Shown: positions 56,309 through 64,000 of the stretch, piece by piece
Numbering within the stretch: the stretch's first letter is position 1
Layout: the number at the start of each line of letters is the position of its first letter
From: Shewanella algicola
GTDB lineage: Bacteria > Pseudomonadota > Gammaproteobacteria > Enterobacterales > Shewanellaceae
DNA length: 64,000 bases
Reading direction: 5' to 3'
Assembly (NCBI RefSeq): GCF_014648035.1
Contig: NZ_BMQI01000010.1
Span: 1-64,000 of the forward strand
Notes under the pieces: generated by a model
The model's database searches: none
Seen by the model: the letters and a program-made list of their open reading frames with translations, nothing else
Told to the model about the DNA's origin: nothing
Translations under genes and position numbers: made by a program

Positions 56309-56548
56309 GTGGCTAAATTAGAACTTATATTAAAAAAAATCATGCTTACCGTGGGGATCCTAGGCGTTGTGATTATTTATGGCGGTTTTTTGTATCTGCT
56401 GTTTTCAGGGCGATCAACTGCAGCCCTGCCGTGGTTCTTACTGATTTCTCCGTGGATTTGTGTGTATTTTGGCTTGAGCCACGTACAGCAAGTGGCGGTG
56501 ATTAGCTGGTTTGCGAGTAAATTCAGCTTTAGAAAGTCATCTAAATAA
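56309..56548 (+). CDS. Small membrane protein, unknown
   Basis: This is a 79-residue protein with two membrane spans (about residues 11-30 and 40-55). The GTG start follows AGGGA eight bases upstream and comes right after the valine-operon terminator. No family is recognised. It precedes the EamA gene in the same direction by 23 bases. Confidence 0.55.
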   Translation: MAKLELILKKIMLTVGILGVVIIYGGFLYLLFSGRSTAALPWFLLISPWICVYFGLSHVQQVAVISWFASKFSFRKSSK

Positions 56549-56571
56549 TGCACTCTCAGTAAGGTTAACTT

Positions 56572-57570
56572 ATGGCTTCTGCCACGCCACTATCACGCAT
56601 CGCATTGACATTTTACACCTTAGTCGCCTTAATCGCGTTTGCAGCTAACTCTGTATTTAGCCGCCTTGCGTTGTCAAATGAACAGGCAGTGCCTCTCATT
56701 GACCCAAGCAGTTTTACCGCCATCAGATTAGCATCTGGTGCATTGATGTTGGCTTTGTTGATGGTACTGACATCGGCAAAAAAGCGATCAACACAAGATC
56801 TTGCAACAGAAAACCGAGCAACAAAACATACATTGCCAACACAAGCTCATGGCAGTTATTTAGCCGCGGCATTATTGTTTGTTTATGCCATTGGGTTTTC
56901 GTATGCGTATGTACTGCTCGACACCGCGACCGGAGCATTAGTATTATTTGCCGCGGTGCAAATTAGCATGATGTTTATCAGTTATTTAAAAGGTCACCGA
57001 CTTAATGTGCTTGAGATAGTTGGCGCGCTAGTGGCTTTTGCAGGTTTTGGCTATTTAGTGTGGCCAAGTCTCAGCCTTGGCAGTGAAACATTATCAATAA
57101 CCGGCTTAGTGCTTATGGCGATTAGTGGTTGCGCCTGGGGCGGCTATACCTTGTTAGGTAAGGGCACTGCTAACCCCTTATTTGCCACAGGTTACAATTT
57201 TATTCGCACTTTACCCTTAGTGTTGTTAATGCTTGCCAGCGTATGGTTGTTATCGATGTTAATGCCTGTCGACCCAATGCAATCAGAATCAGCAGGGCTA
57301 GCATTTCACTTAAGCACTCAAGGGATTGTACTGGCGATACTGTCTGGCGCGCTGGCCTCAGGTGTGGGCTATGCGTTATGGTATCAAGCACTTAGAGGGC
57401 TCAGTGCTAATCATGCCGCAGTATTACAACTGTCTGTGCCGGTAATAGCAGCCGTTGGCGGCGTTATCTTTGTTGGCGAGCAAATCAGTGTCCATCTTAT
57501 TATTTGCACCAGTATTGTTCTGTTTGGTATTGCGCTTGTCATCTTAGCCAAAACAAAACATAAACTTTAA
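56572..57570 (+). CDS. DMT/EamA family transporter
   Basis: This 332-residue inner-membrane protein has about ten spans in two EamA repeats. FTAIRLASGALMLALLM and ASGVGYALWYQALRGLSANH are typical. It is probably a metabolite exporter; the substrate is unknown. AAGG precedes the ATG. Confidence 0.85.
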   Translation: MASATPLSRIALTFYTLVALIAFAANSVFSRLALSNEQAVPLIDPSSFTAIRLASGALMLALLMVLTSAKKRSTQDLATENRATKHTLPTQAHGSYLAAALLFVYAIGFSYAYVLLDTATGALVLFAAVQISMMFISYLKGHRLNVLEIVGALVAFAGFGYLVWPSLSLGSETLSITGLVLMAISGCAWGGYTLLGKGTANPLFATGYNFIRTLPLVLLMLASVWLLSMLMPVDPMQSESAGLAFHLSTQGIVLAILSGALASGVGYALWYQALRGLSANHAAVLQLSVPVIAAVGGVIFVGEQISVHLIICTSIVLFGIALVILAKTKHKL

Positions 57571-57596
57571 CGAGAATTAACGATAAAAGAGGTTTC

Positions 57597-58517
57597 ATGA
57601 CAGATTCAACTGTATACCCCATCGGCACACCGGGACAAAAATGGACCGACGCCGAAAAAGCGCAATGGCTTGCCCAAGTGACGATTAAGCGCTCATATCA
57701 AGAAGAAGTAGTGAGCAAATTAACGCCGCTCGCAAGCCAGTTTGACCAAGTGCAGTATGGCGCATTATCTTTTGACGCTGACAAGTATCCGTTATTTGGC
57801 TTTAAGTCGCACAACTGGGACAGCAACAAAAAGACCATTTTAGTAACCGGTGGCGTACACGGTTACGAAACCAGTGGTGTCCATGGTGCAATTCAATTTT
57901 TAGCCACTAAAGCCAAACATTACAGCCAGTATTTTAATATTGCCGTGGCGCCGTGTGTCAGCCCGTGGGGTTATGAAACCATTAACCGTTGGAACCCAAA
58001 AGCAATAGACCCAAACCGCTCATTTTATGCCAATAGCCCAGCTGAAGAGTCGGCGGCATTAATGGCGTTTGTGGCCACATTAGGTGAGGTGTATGCCCAC
58101 ATCGATTTGCATGAAACCACCGACACAGACGAGCTAGAGTTTAGACCTCTGTTATCTGCCCGTGATGGCGTTGAATACGATAAAGGCGTTATTCCTGACG
58201 GATTTTATTTGGTTGGCGACAGTGATAATCCAACCCCTGAGTTTCAAAAAGCCATTATCGATTCGGTGGCCAAAGTGACTCATATTGCACCAGATGATGA
58301 CGGTCAATTAATTGAAGTACCGATTGAACAATTTGGGGTGATTAATTACCCGGTTAAAAAGCTCAGCCTGTGCGCAGGGATCACCGTGAATCATTTCAAT
58401 ACCACCACAGAAGTGTATCCAGACAGCCCACATGTCACGATTCAGCAATGTAACGATGCACAAGTGGCTGCCATTACGGGTGGCTTAGATTACATTGTGG
58501 ATTATTTAAAGACTTAA
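57597..58517 (+). CDS. M14-family metallocarboxypeptidase-like protein
   Basis: This 306-residue zinc hydrolase of the carboxypeptidase A/AstE fold has zinc ligands in GGVHGYETS (HxxE) and HIDLHET. No signal peptide was seen, so it is cytoplasmic. The substrate may be a peptide or acyl-amino acid. AAGAGG precedes the ATG. Confidence 0.82.
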   Translation: MTDSTVYPIGTPGQKWTDAEKAQWLAQVTIKRSYQEEVVSKLTPLASQFDQVQYGALSFDADKYPLFGFKSHNWDSNKKTILVTGGVHGYETSGVHGAIQFLATKAKHYSQYFNIAVAPCVSPWGYETINRWNPKAIDPNRSFYANSPAEESAALMAFVATLGEVYAHIDLHETTDTDELEFRPLLSARDGVEYDKGVIPDGFYLVGDSDNPTPEFQKAIIDSVAKVTHIAPDDDGQLIEVPIEQFGVINYPVKKLSLCAGITVNHFNTTTEVYPDSPHVTIQQCNDAQVAAITGGLDYIVDYLKT

Positions 58518-58536
58518 CAAAGTCGTTAAATTGTAA

Positions 58537-58582
58537 ATGCTTTGCTGTTGCGGTTTTTCATTGCATCAACAGCAAAGCATTA
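58537..58582 (+). terminator. Long hairpin after the peptidase gene
   Basis: AATGCTTTGCTGTTG (58537-58551) pairs perfectly with CAACAGCAAAGCATT (58568-58582). There is no clear T-run, so it may be a processing or stabilising hairpin as well as a terminator. Confidence 0.55.
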
Positions 58583-58795
58583 TGATTGGGTTTAGGTTGA
58601 TAAATAGACCAAAAATCCTTACAATGTCGCGCTTTATATCTACCCCTTCGGCGATGCCGTATATCAGTTTAAATCTCACTATTATTTGCTTGGCATTTGG
58701 TTAAGAGCTGACATGAGTCATACAGATGTCAACTCGCACCATTAAGCTATAATGTGATACCGGTTTAAACACACAACACGATTTGGAATTTCATT

Positions 58796-60388
58796 TTGAT
58801 TACAACAGCTAACATCACAATGCAGTTTGGCGCTAAGCCACTGTTTGAAAATATCTCTGTCAAATTTGGTGGCGGTAATCGCTACGGTTTAATTGGCGCG
58901 AATGGTTGTGGTAAATCCACCTTTATGAAAATCCTTGCCGGTGATTTAGAGCCTTCAAGCGGTAACGTATCATTAGACGTCAACGAGCGCATGGGTAAAC
59001 TAAACCAGGACCAGTTTGCATACGAAGCCTTTTCAGTCGTAGACACTGTGATCATGGGCCACCGCGAATTGTGGAAAGTAAAGCAAGAACGTGACCGCAT
59101 TTATTCATTGCCAGAAATGAGCGAAGAAGACGGCATTAAAGTGGCCGAGCTTGAAATGGAATTTGCTGAAATGGACGGTTACACCGCTGAATCTCGCGCG
59201 GGTGACTTACTATTAGGTGTCGGTATTGCTACCGAGCAGCACTTTGGTTTAATGAGCGAAATCGCCCCAGGTTTTAAATTACGAGTCTTGCTAGCGCAAG
59301 CGCTGTTTTCTGACCCAGATTTATTGCTACTAGACGAACCAACCAACAACTTGGACATCGACACTATTCGTTGGTTACAAGATATGTTGAACCAACGTAA
59401 CAGCACCATGATCATCATCTCGCATGACCGTTATTTCTTAAACTCAGTGTGTACTCATATGGCTGACTTAGATTACGGTGAGCTGCGCGTATTCCCAGGT
59501 AACTACGACGAATACATGATGGCAGCACAACAGTCACGTGAACGTTTAATGAGCGACAACGCCAAGAAAAAGGCCCAAATAGCGGAGCTGCAAACCTTCG
59601 TTGCACGTTTCTCGGCTAACGCATCTAAAGCGAAACAAGCGACATCGCGTGCAAAACAGATTGATAAAATTAAGCTTGATGATATTAAAGCCTCTAGCCG
59701 TGTTAACCCGTTTATTCGTTTCGAACAAGAAAAGAAATTGTTCCGTAACGCATTAGTTGTTGAAAACCTAGCAAAAGGTTACGACACACCTTTGTTCAGC
59801 AAATTTGACCTGATGGTTGAAGTGGGCGAGCGCATTGCGATTTTAGGTCAAAACGGTGTGGGTAAAACCACCCTTTTACGTACCCTAGTGCATGACATCC
59901 CACAAGATGAAGGTACGATCCACTGGTCTGAAAACAACAACATTGGTTACTACGCACAGGATCACGAAGCAGACTTTGCTAACGACATGACTTTATTCGA
60001 GTGGATGAGCCAATGGCGTAAAGAAAACGATGACGACCAAACAGTTCGAGGTATTTTAGGCCGAATGTTGTTTGGTTCAGACGACATTAAAAAATCAGTA
60101 ACAGTGTTATCTGGTGGTGAAAAAGGCCGTATGTATTTCGGTAAACTTATCATGCAAAAGCCAAATATTTTATTGCTCGATGAACCGACCAACCACATGG
60201 ACATGGAATCGATTGAATCATTAAACAACGCCCTAGAAATGTACGAAGGCACGTTAATGTTTGTTTCCCATGACCGTGCATTTGTATCGTCACTTGCGAC
60301 ACGTATTCTTGAAGTCACGCCACAAGGCATTAATGACTTTAAAGGCACTTACGATGAGTTCCTTGCGAGTAAAGGTATTGAAGGTTAA
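58796..60388 (+). CDS. ybiT: ABC-F ATPase YbiT
   Basis: This 530-residue protein is the same length as E. coli YbiT and is similar throughout ([20 protein letters not shown] start). It has two ABC domains with Walker A (GANGCGKST and GQNGVGKTT), Walker B ([24 protein letters not shown]) and the charged linker ([20 protein letters not shown]). There are no membrane spans: it acts at the ribosome E site to relieve stalled translation. The TTG start gives the expected length. Confidence 0.94.
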   Translation: MITTANITMQFGAKPLFENISVKFGGGNRYGLIGANGCGKSTFMKILAGDLEPSSGNVSLDVNERMGKLNQDQFAYEAFSVVDTVIMGHRELWKVKQERDRIYSLPEMSEEDGIKVAELEMEFAEMDGYTAESRAGDLLLGVGIATEQHFGLMSEIAPGFKLRVLLAQALFSDPDLLLLDEPTNNLDIDTIRWLQDMLNQRNSTMIIISHDRYFLNSVCTHMADLDYGELRVFPGNYDEYMMAAQQSRERLMSDNAKKKAQIAELQTFVARFSANASKAKQATSRAKQIDKIKLDDIKASSRVNPFIRFEQEKKLFRNALVVENLAKGYDTPLFSKFDLMVEVGERIAILGQNGVGKTTLLRTLVHDIPQDEGTIHWSENNNIGYYAQDHEADFANDMTLFEWMSQWRKENDDDQTVRGILGRMLFGSDDIKKSVTVLSGGEKGRMYFGKLIMQKPNILLLDEPTNHMDMESIESLNNALEMYEGTLMFVSHDRAFVSSLATRILEVTPQGINDFKGTYDEFLASKGIEG

Positions 60389-60414
60389 GTTAATTCGCTT
60401 TCAACCAAGTTAAT

Positions 60415-60452
60415 AAAAAAAGCCCTGAACATATGTTCGGGGCTTTTTGTTT
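60415..60452 (+). terminator. Rho-independent terminator of ybiT
   Basis: AAAAGCCC-GAACATATGTTC-GGGCTTTT forms a strong stem, followed by TGTTTTTA. Confidence 0.9.
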
Positions 60453-60511
60453 TTATATTATTGATTTCGCAATATACTCAAGCCATTAAATGATTACAGG
60501 CAGGCAAATTT

Positions 60512-60877
60512 ATGAGCATTACCCTCGAACAAGCTTCAACCACCTTGAATGAACTCAAATGTCGTACTAATTTTAATATTAAGAATGTCACCGAATACAT
60601 GTTGCCAGAGCTCAAAGAACCCGTGTATTTGCATGTAGAGGGAAAAGTGCCATTATTGATTATCCGTCCAGCATTTGAAGTTTTCTCAAGTGAGTTAGCT
60701 ACCATTGACGGCGTGCACGCCAAATACGACTATTACCACAATGCACAAATGACACGGTTTCCGACAAGGCAATACAAAGGCTTAAACGAAACCCACTACG
60801 GCCTCGCATTCCGTTTTGATAATGCAGAAGCAGTCAAATTATTCATTAAGCGATTGGTTGAAATCGTCAAAGGATAA
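60512..60877 (+). CDS. Conserved small protein, unknown
   Basis: This 121-residue soluble protein contains EGKVPLLIIRPAFEVF and DYYHNAQMTRFPTRQYKG. There is no signal peptide and no known domain. The hydrolase gene follows after 29 bases in the same direction. Confidence 0.6.
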   Translation: MSITLEQASTTLNELKCRTNFNIKNVTEYMLPELKEPVYLHVEGKVPLLIIRPAFEVFSSELATIDGVHAKYDYYHNAQMTRFPTRQYKGLNETHYGLAFRFDNAEAVKLFIKRLVEIVKG

Positions 60878-60906
60878 TCCACGATTTATTAGGAGCCCTT
60901 CACGCC

Positions 60907-61719
60907 ATGACAGAACAATTTAATATCAATCAGTTTAATTGTTCCATTAGCGGTAAAGGGCAAAGCCTAGTATGGGCCCACGGTTTATGTGGTTGCATGC
61001 AAAGTGAAGATGCCATTGGTGTGTACGCATGGCATCGATTTCCTAAAAAACTCCAACTTATTCGTTACGATGCCATAGGTCATGGTTTATCAACCCAAGG
61101 TGAGTCGGTTGATGACTACCTTTGGCCAAACCTAGCTAAAGATATGTTGCGGGTCGCTGAACATTATCGCGCGACTACACCGCTTATTTTAGGTGGCCAA
61201 TCAATGGGCTGTGCCACCAGTTTATTTGCTGTATTAGCACAACCAGAAAACGTAAAAGGACTGGTGTTAATGACACCACCAGTAGCATGGCAAGCCAGGG
61301 CCGCAAAAGTGGATTATTACCATAAAATAGCCAAAGCAGCGCGGATATTAGGCGGTAAAGGTCTTGCGCAAATGAACGCTAAACATTTAGATAAAATGCT
61401 CCCAAGTTGGATCATCGATGCCCACAAACATAGCGTATTAGGCATGCTGGACGGTTTGAAATCGATGAAACGTCAAACCTTAAATCAATTGTTTACTGCT
61501 GCAGCATTAAACGACTTACCCACTAAGCAACAGCTTTCCACGATACAAGTACCAACATTAATTTTGGCCTGGCAAGGCGATGAAGCCCATCCCATCGACA
61601 GTGCCATTAGCTTAAACAAATCGCTGCCTAATGCCACATTACACATTGCTAACTCAATGGACGATGTTAATGATTGGCCAGCATTAATCAGTGATTTTTG
61701 CATTGCTGTCGATCACTAG
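60907..61719 (+). CDS. Alpha/beta hydrolase
   Basis: This 270-residue hydrolase has the nucleophile elbow GGQSMGCA (serine in GxSxG), an oxyanion segment VWAHGLCGC and a C-terminal DDVNDW region for the acid/histidine; the final catalytic histidine is likely near the end. The substrate is unknown. AGGAG precedes the ATG. Confidence 0.82.
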   Translation: MTEQFNINQFNCSISGKGQSLVWAHGLCGCMQSEDAIGVYAWHRFPKKLQLIRYDAIGHGLSTQGESVDDYLWPNLAKDMLRVAEHYRATTPLILGGQSMGCATSLFAVLAQPENVKGLVLMTPPVAWQARAAKVDYYHKIAKAARILGGKGLAQMNAKHLDKMLPSWIIDAHKHSVLGMLDGLKSMKRQTLNQLFTAAALNDLPTKQQLSTIQVPTLILAWQGDEAHPIDSAISLNKSLPNATLHIANSMDDVNDWPALISDFCIAVDH

Positions 61720-61892
61720 CGTGGATTACACCGTTTATGCCTCATAGTAGGTAGTCGTTTTGGTATTAAATTAATGCCAGCTAATTTAGTTGTGAGCTAT
61801 GTTTGAGTTTCATTTGTTTGTCATACAAAAATAAATCAGATCAGTTAACCTGAGCCGTACTATGGTTGGGTATACACAACAAAGGAATCTCT

Positions 61893-63893
61893 ATGAATTG
61901 GCAATGGATAAGTAACCTTAAAATATCGCGTAAGCTTGCTTTACTTGTATTGCCAGCGCTACTCACCAGTATTTTATTTAGTGGGTTGTATGTCAGTAAT
62001 GAATACCGTACCCAGCAACAACTGCAGTTAGTTATCAACTTATCAAATGTCGCCATCATTAATAGTGCGCTGGTGCATGAGCTGCAAAAAGAGCGTGGCA
62101 TGAGCGCTGGTTTCATTGGTTCAAAAGGGCGATCATTTAAAGACGATTTACCAAAGCAGCGAAACCAAACCGACAACCAAATCATGCGTTTTAAACAATT
62201 TGCTCAACAAGATGACTTTCCCATCCAACTTCAGTCCACTTACGACCAAGTCGCATCATCATTAATCCAATTAAAGACGATGCGTGATAAGGTCAATAAT
62301 CTCGTTGTTTCAGTACCTGAGCAAGTTGGTTATTACACCCAAATGAACACGCTTTTATTGTCGATGGTCGATGAAGCTGCCAGTCAAAGCCTGGACAGCG
62401 AACTGTCGATGCGCCTCAAAGCATTTGCAGCTTATTTACAGTTAAAAGAACGAGCAGGTATTGAACGAGCTGTATTAAGTACTACTTTCGGCCACAGCGA
62501 GTTTGCTCCAGGCTTATATCGCAAATTTGTCACCTTAGTCGCAGAGCAACAAACTTATGCAGAGCGGTTTATCGCGGCAGCCTATGTCGGTAATATCAAT
62601 GCATATAAACAAGCACTGCAAAGTAGCGCCATGGCAGACGTACAAGCCTTACGTGAAGTCGCATTTGCACAAGATTCTTCAGCCATGCTGGCTCAAAATC
62701 CAGAAGAGTGGTTTAAAATATCTACCGCGCGTATCGCAGTGCTGACTCAACTCGAAAAACAATTTGGTGATGATTTAACGCAGCTTAGCCACGAAAAATT
62801 GGCCAATGCGACCCAACAGATGTACTACACCGCGTTACTATTACTGCTCGCATTAGTGTTTGTGATTTTAATGAGCCTGAGCGTGTCGGGTTATTTACAC
62901 CGTAGTTTAAGCGTATTGCACAAGCAAATGCTTCATGCCGGCACCCAATTTGATTTAACCACCCGTTTACCCCAGCAGTCGGAAGACGAATTTGGTCAAA
63001 TTTCAATAGCGTTTAATCAAATGATGGCCGAGTTTGAAGAGATCATTAGCCAAGTGCGTGTTAATGCAGTTAATTTAGTTAATGCTGTTGAGCAAATGAA
63101 TGGTTATTCGCGCTCAATGCAAAGTGATGTGCTTCAAGGTTCATCAGAGGCCGAGCAAGTTGCCTCGGCAATGACAGAAATGAGTGCCACCGTGCATGAA
63201 ATTGCCGCCAATGCCGTACAAGCATCAGATGCCTCAGCTAAAGCGAACTTAGAAGCCCAAAATGGTGAAGTTGGCGTTAATAAAACCAGCGATGCCATTC
63301 AAATCCTGGCGCATGAGATTGCAGATGCCGCAGATGCAATTGGGCGTTTAGATGCTGATGTGCAAAGTATTGTGACCATTCTTGATGTGATCAGCTCCAT
63401 TGCAGAACAAACTAATTTGTTGGCCCTAAATGCTGCAATTGAAGCTGCAAGGGCTGGTGAGCAAGGTCGCGGCTTTGCCGTAGTTGCCGATGAAGTGCGT
63501 ACTTTAGCGCAACGCTCACAATCCTCTACCGAAGACATCAAAAATATGACTGAACGTTTACAATCGGGCGCTGCAGTCGCCGTTAACGCAATGAAACGTG
63601 GGCAACAACAAGCGCAAGTCAGTGTTGATGAGTCTAAGCATGCCGGTAATGAGCTTAAATTAATTGCAAATCATGTTAGCGTGATTGACAGCATGAACGA
63701 GCAAATTGCCGCCTCGACCCATGAACAGTCAGCCGTGGCAGAAGAAGTTAATCGCAATGCGATGAAAATTACAGAAATTTACCACCACACCCAACAAATA
63801 TCACAACAACTTGCAGAGCTTAACGACAGCCTACTCAACGACGCCAGCAATATGTCACAGCAAGTGAGTAAGTTTACCTTATCAAAAGAATAG
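61893..63893 (+). CDS. Chemoreceptor with nitrate/nitrite-sensing (NIT) domain
   Basis: This 666-residue methyl-accepting protein has a first membrane span (about 15-35) and then a helical periplasmic region containing the NIT-like block [19 protein letters not shown] (about 62-80). A second span lies at about 312-335, followed by a HAMP region and the signalling tip [19 protein letters not shown] near residue 505. It should steer the flagellar motor in response to nitrate or nitrite. AAAGGA supports ATG 61893. Confidence 0.88.
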   Translation: MNWQWISNLKISRKLALLVLPALLTSILFSGLYVSNEYRTQQQLQLVINLSNVAIINSALVHELQKERGMSAGFIGSKGRSFKDDLPKQRNQTDNQIMRFKQFAQQDDFPIQLQSTYDQVASSLIQLKTMRDKVNNLVVSVPEQVGYYTQMNTLLLSMVDEAASQSLDSELSMRLKAFAAYLQLKERAGIERAVLSTTFGHSEFAPGLYRKFVTLVAEQQTYAERFIAAAYVGNINAYKQALQSSAMADVQALREVAFAQDSSAMLAQNPEEWFKISTARIAVLTQLEKQFGDDLTQLSHEKLANATQQMYYTALLLLLALVFVILMSLSVSGYLHRSLSVLHKQMLHAGTQFDLTTRLPQQSEDEFGQISIAFNQMMAEFEEIISQVRVNAVNLVNAVEQMNGYSRSMQSDVLQGSSEAEQVASAMTEMSATVHEIAANAVQASDASAKANLEAQNGEVGVNKTSDAIQILAHEIADAADAIGRLDADVQSIVTILDVISSIAEQTNLLALNAAIEAARAGEQGRGFAVVADEVRTLAQRSQSSTEDIKNMTERLQSGAAVAVNAMKRGQQQAQVSVDESKHAGNELKLIANHVSVIDSMNEQIAASTHEQSAVAEEVNRNAMKITEIYHHTQQISQQLAELNDSLLNDASNMSQQVSKFTLSKE

Positions 63894-63909
63894 AAAGCTA
63901 AATCTACAG

Positions 63910-63978
63910 CAACACCTGGAGCCTACGACTCGTCGTTCCGGCAATGCTGTTAAGCCGGAATCCAGGTGTTGTTTTTTA
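63910..63978. repeat. Double-stem palindromic repeat at right edge
   Basis: CAACACCTGGA (63910-63920) pairs with TCCAGGTGTTG (63961-63971), and inside it TTCCGGC (63936-63942) pairs with GCCGGAA (63954-63960). TTTTTT follows. The form CGTCGTTCCGGC...GCCGGAATCCAGG resembles interspersed palindromic repeats common in related genomes. It also works as a terminator for the chemoreceptor gene. Confidence 0.75.
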
Positions 63979-64000
63979 GGGTTTTAGGCCCTAGGTTCTA

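Overview
The window reads as chromosomal DNA of a marine gammaproteobacterium, most probably a Shewanella of the cold or coastal group. This is inferred from protein resemblance and gene content: YbiT-type ABC-F, TyrR beside phhAB, a BglR-like beta-glucan locus, a SapC/tryptophan-halogenase-like cluster, a valine-degradation operon and a NIT-domain chemoreceptor. No rRNA, tRNA or CRISPR array was seen.

Left edge (1-3380): accessory DNA. An attC-like palindrome precedes an orphan gene of integron-cassette type. The gene runs straight into a serial array of six identical leader repeats. Each leader is followed by a progressively different 5' fragment of one Y1 (HUH, REP-associated type) transposase gene, and only the last copy (2170-3147) is complete. 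This is the most unusual structure in the window.

3381-14837: mostly core genes. They encode a GGDEF diguanylate cyclase, a KefB-type K+/H+ antiporter, a stretch that looks like a decayed gene, a HupE/UreJ-type membrane protein, a SWIM-SNF2 helicase, an Old-Yellow-Enzyme/LysE pair and a DTW-domain tRNA modification enzyme.

14839-33464: a beta-glucan (laminarin/beta-glucoside) utilisation locus. One arm, on the minus strand, is a TonB-dependent receptor followed by halogenase-like flavoprotein, SapC, JmjC/cupin-like protein, a second halogenase-like flavoprotein and a DUF6445-like protein. The other arm is GH1 beta-glucosidase, GPH transporter and LacI regulator on the minus strand, divergent from a glucose-type MFS transporter, GH3 lipoprotein and GH16 laminarinase lipoprotein on the plus strand. 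Three matching palindromes (ATGTAAGCGCTTACAT type) sit at the receptor promoter and in the divergent promoter, so one LacI repressor probably controls the whole locus. The glucanases would cut the polymer outside or at the outer membrane, the receptor would import oligomers, and GH3/GH1 with the inner-membrane carriers would release and import glucose. The job of the halogenase/SapC/cupin module is unknown.

33800-48060: housekeeping and amino-acid genes: cysQ, a ROK sugar kinase (mak-like), ElyC-like, DUF2982-like, GFA-type zinc protein, bactofilin, napF, galE, the aromatic amino acid block phhA-phhB-tyrR followed by a fumarylacetoacetate hydrolase family gene and maiA, then ompW with two FNR/CRP-type boxes, an SDR, and metA preceded by three tandem Met boxes.

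48361-56214: a valine/branched-chain acyl-CoA degradation operon (thiolase, mmsA, acyl-CoA dehydrogenase, enoyl-CoA hydratase, 3-hydroxyisobutyryl-CoA hydrolase, mmsB, SDR) that converts isobutyryl-CoA towards propionyl-CoA. A strong terminator closes it.

56309-64000: a small membrane protein, an EamA transporter, an M14-type peptidase, YbiT, a conserved small protein, an alpha/beta hydrolase, a NIT-domain chemoreceptor and, at the right edge, a palindromic interspersed-repeat/terminator element.
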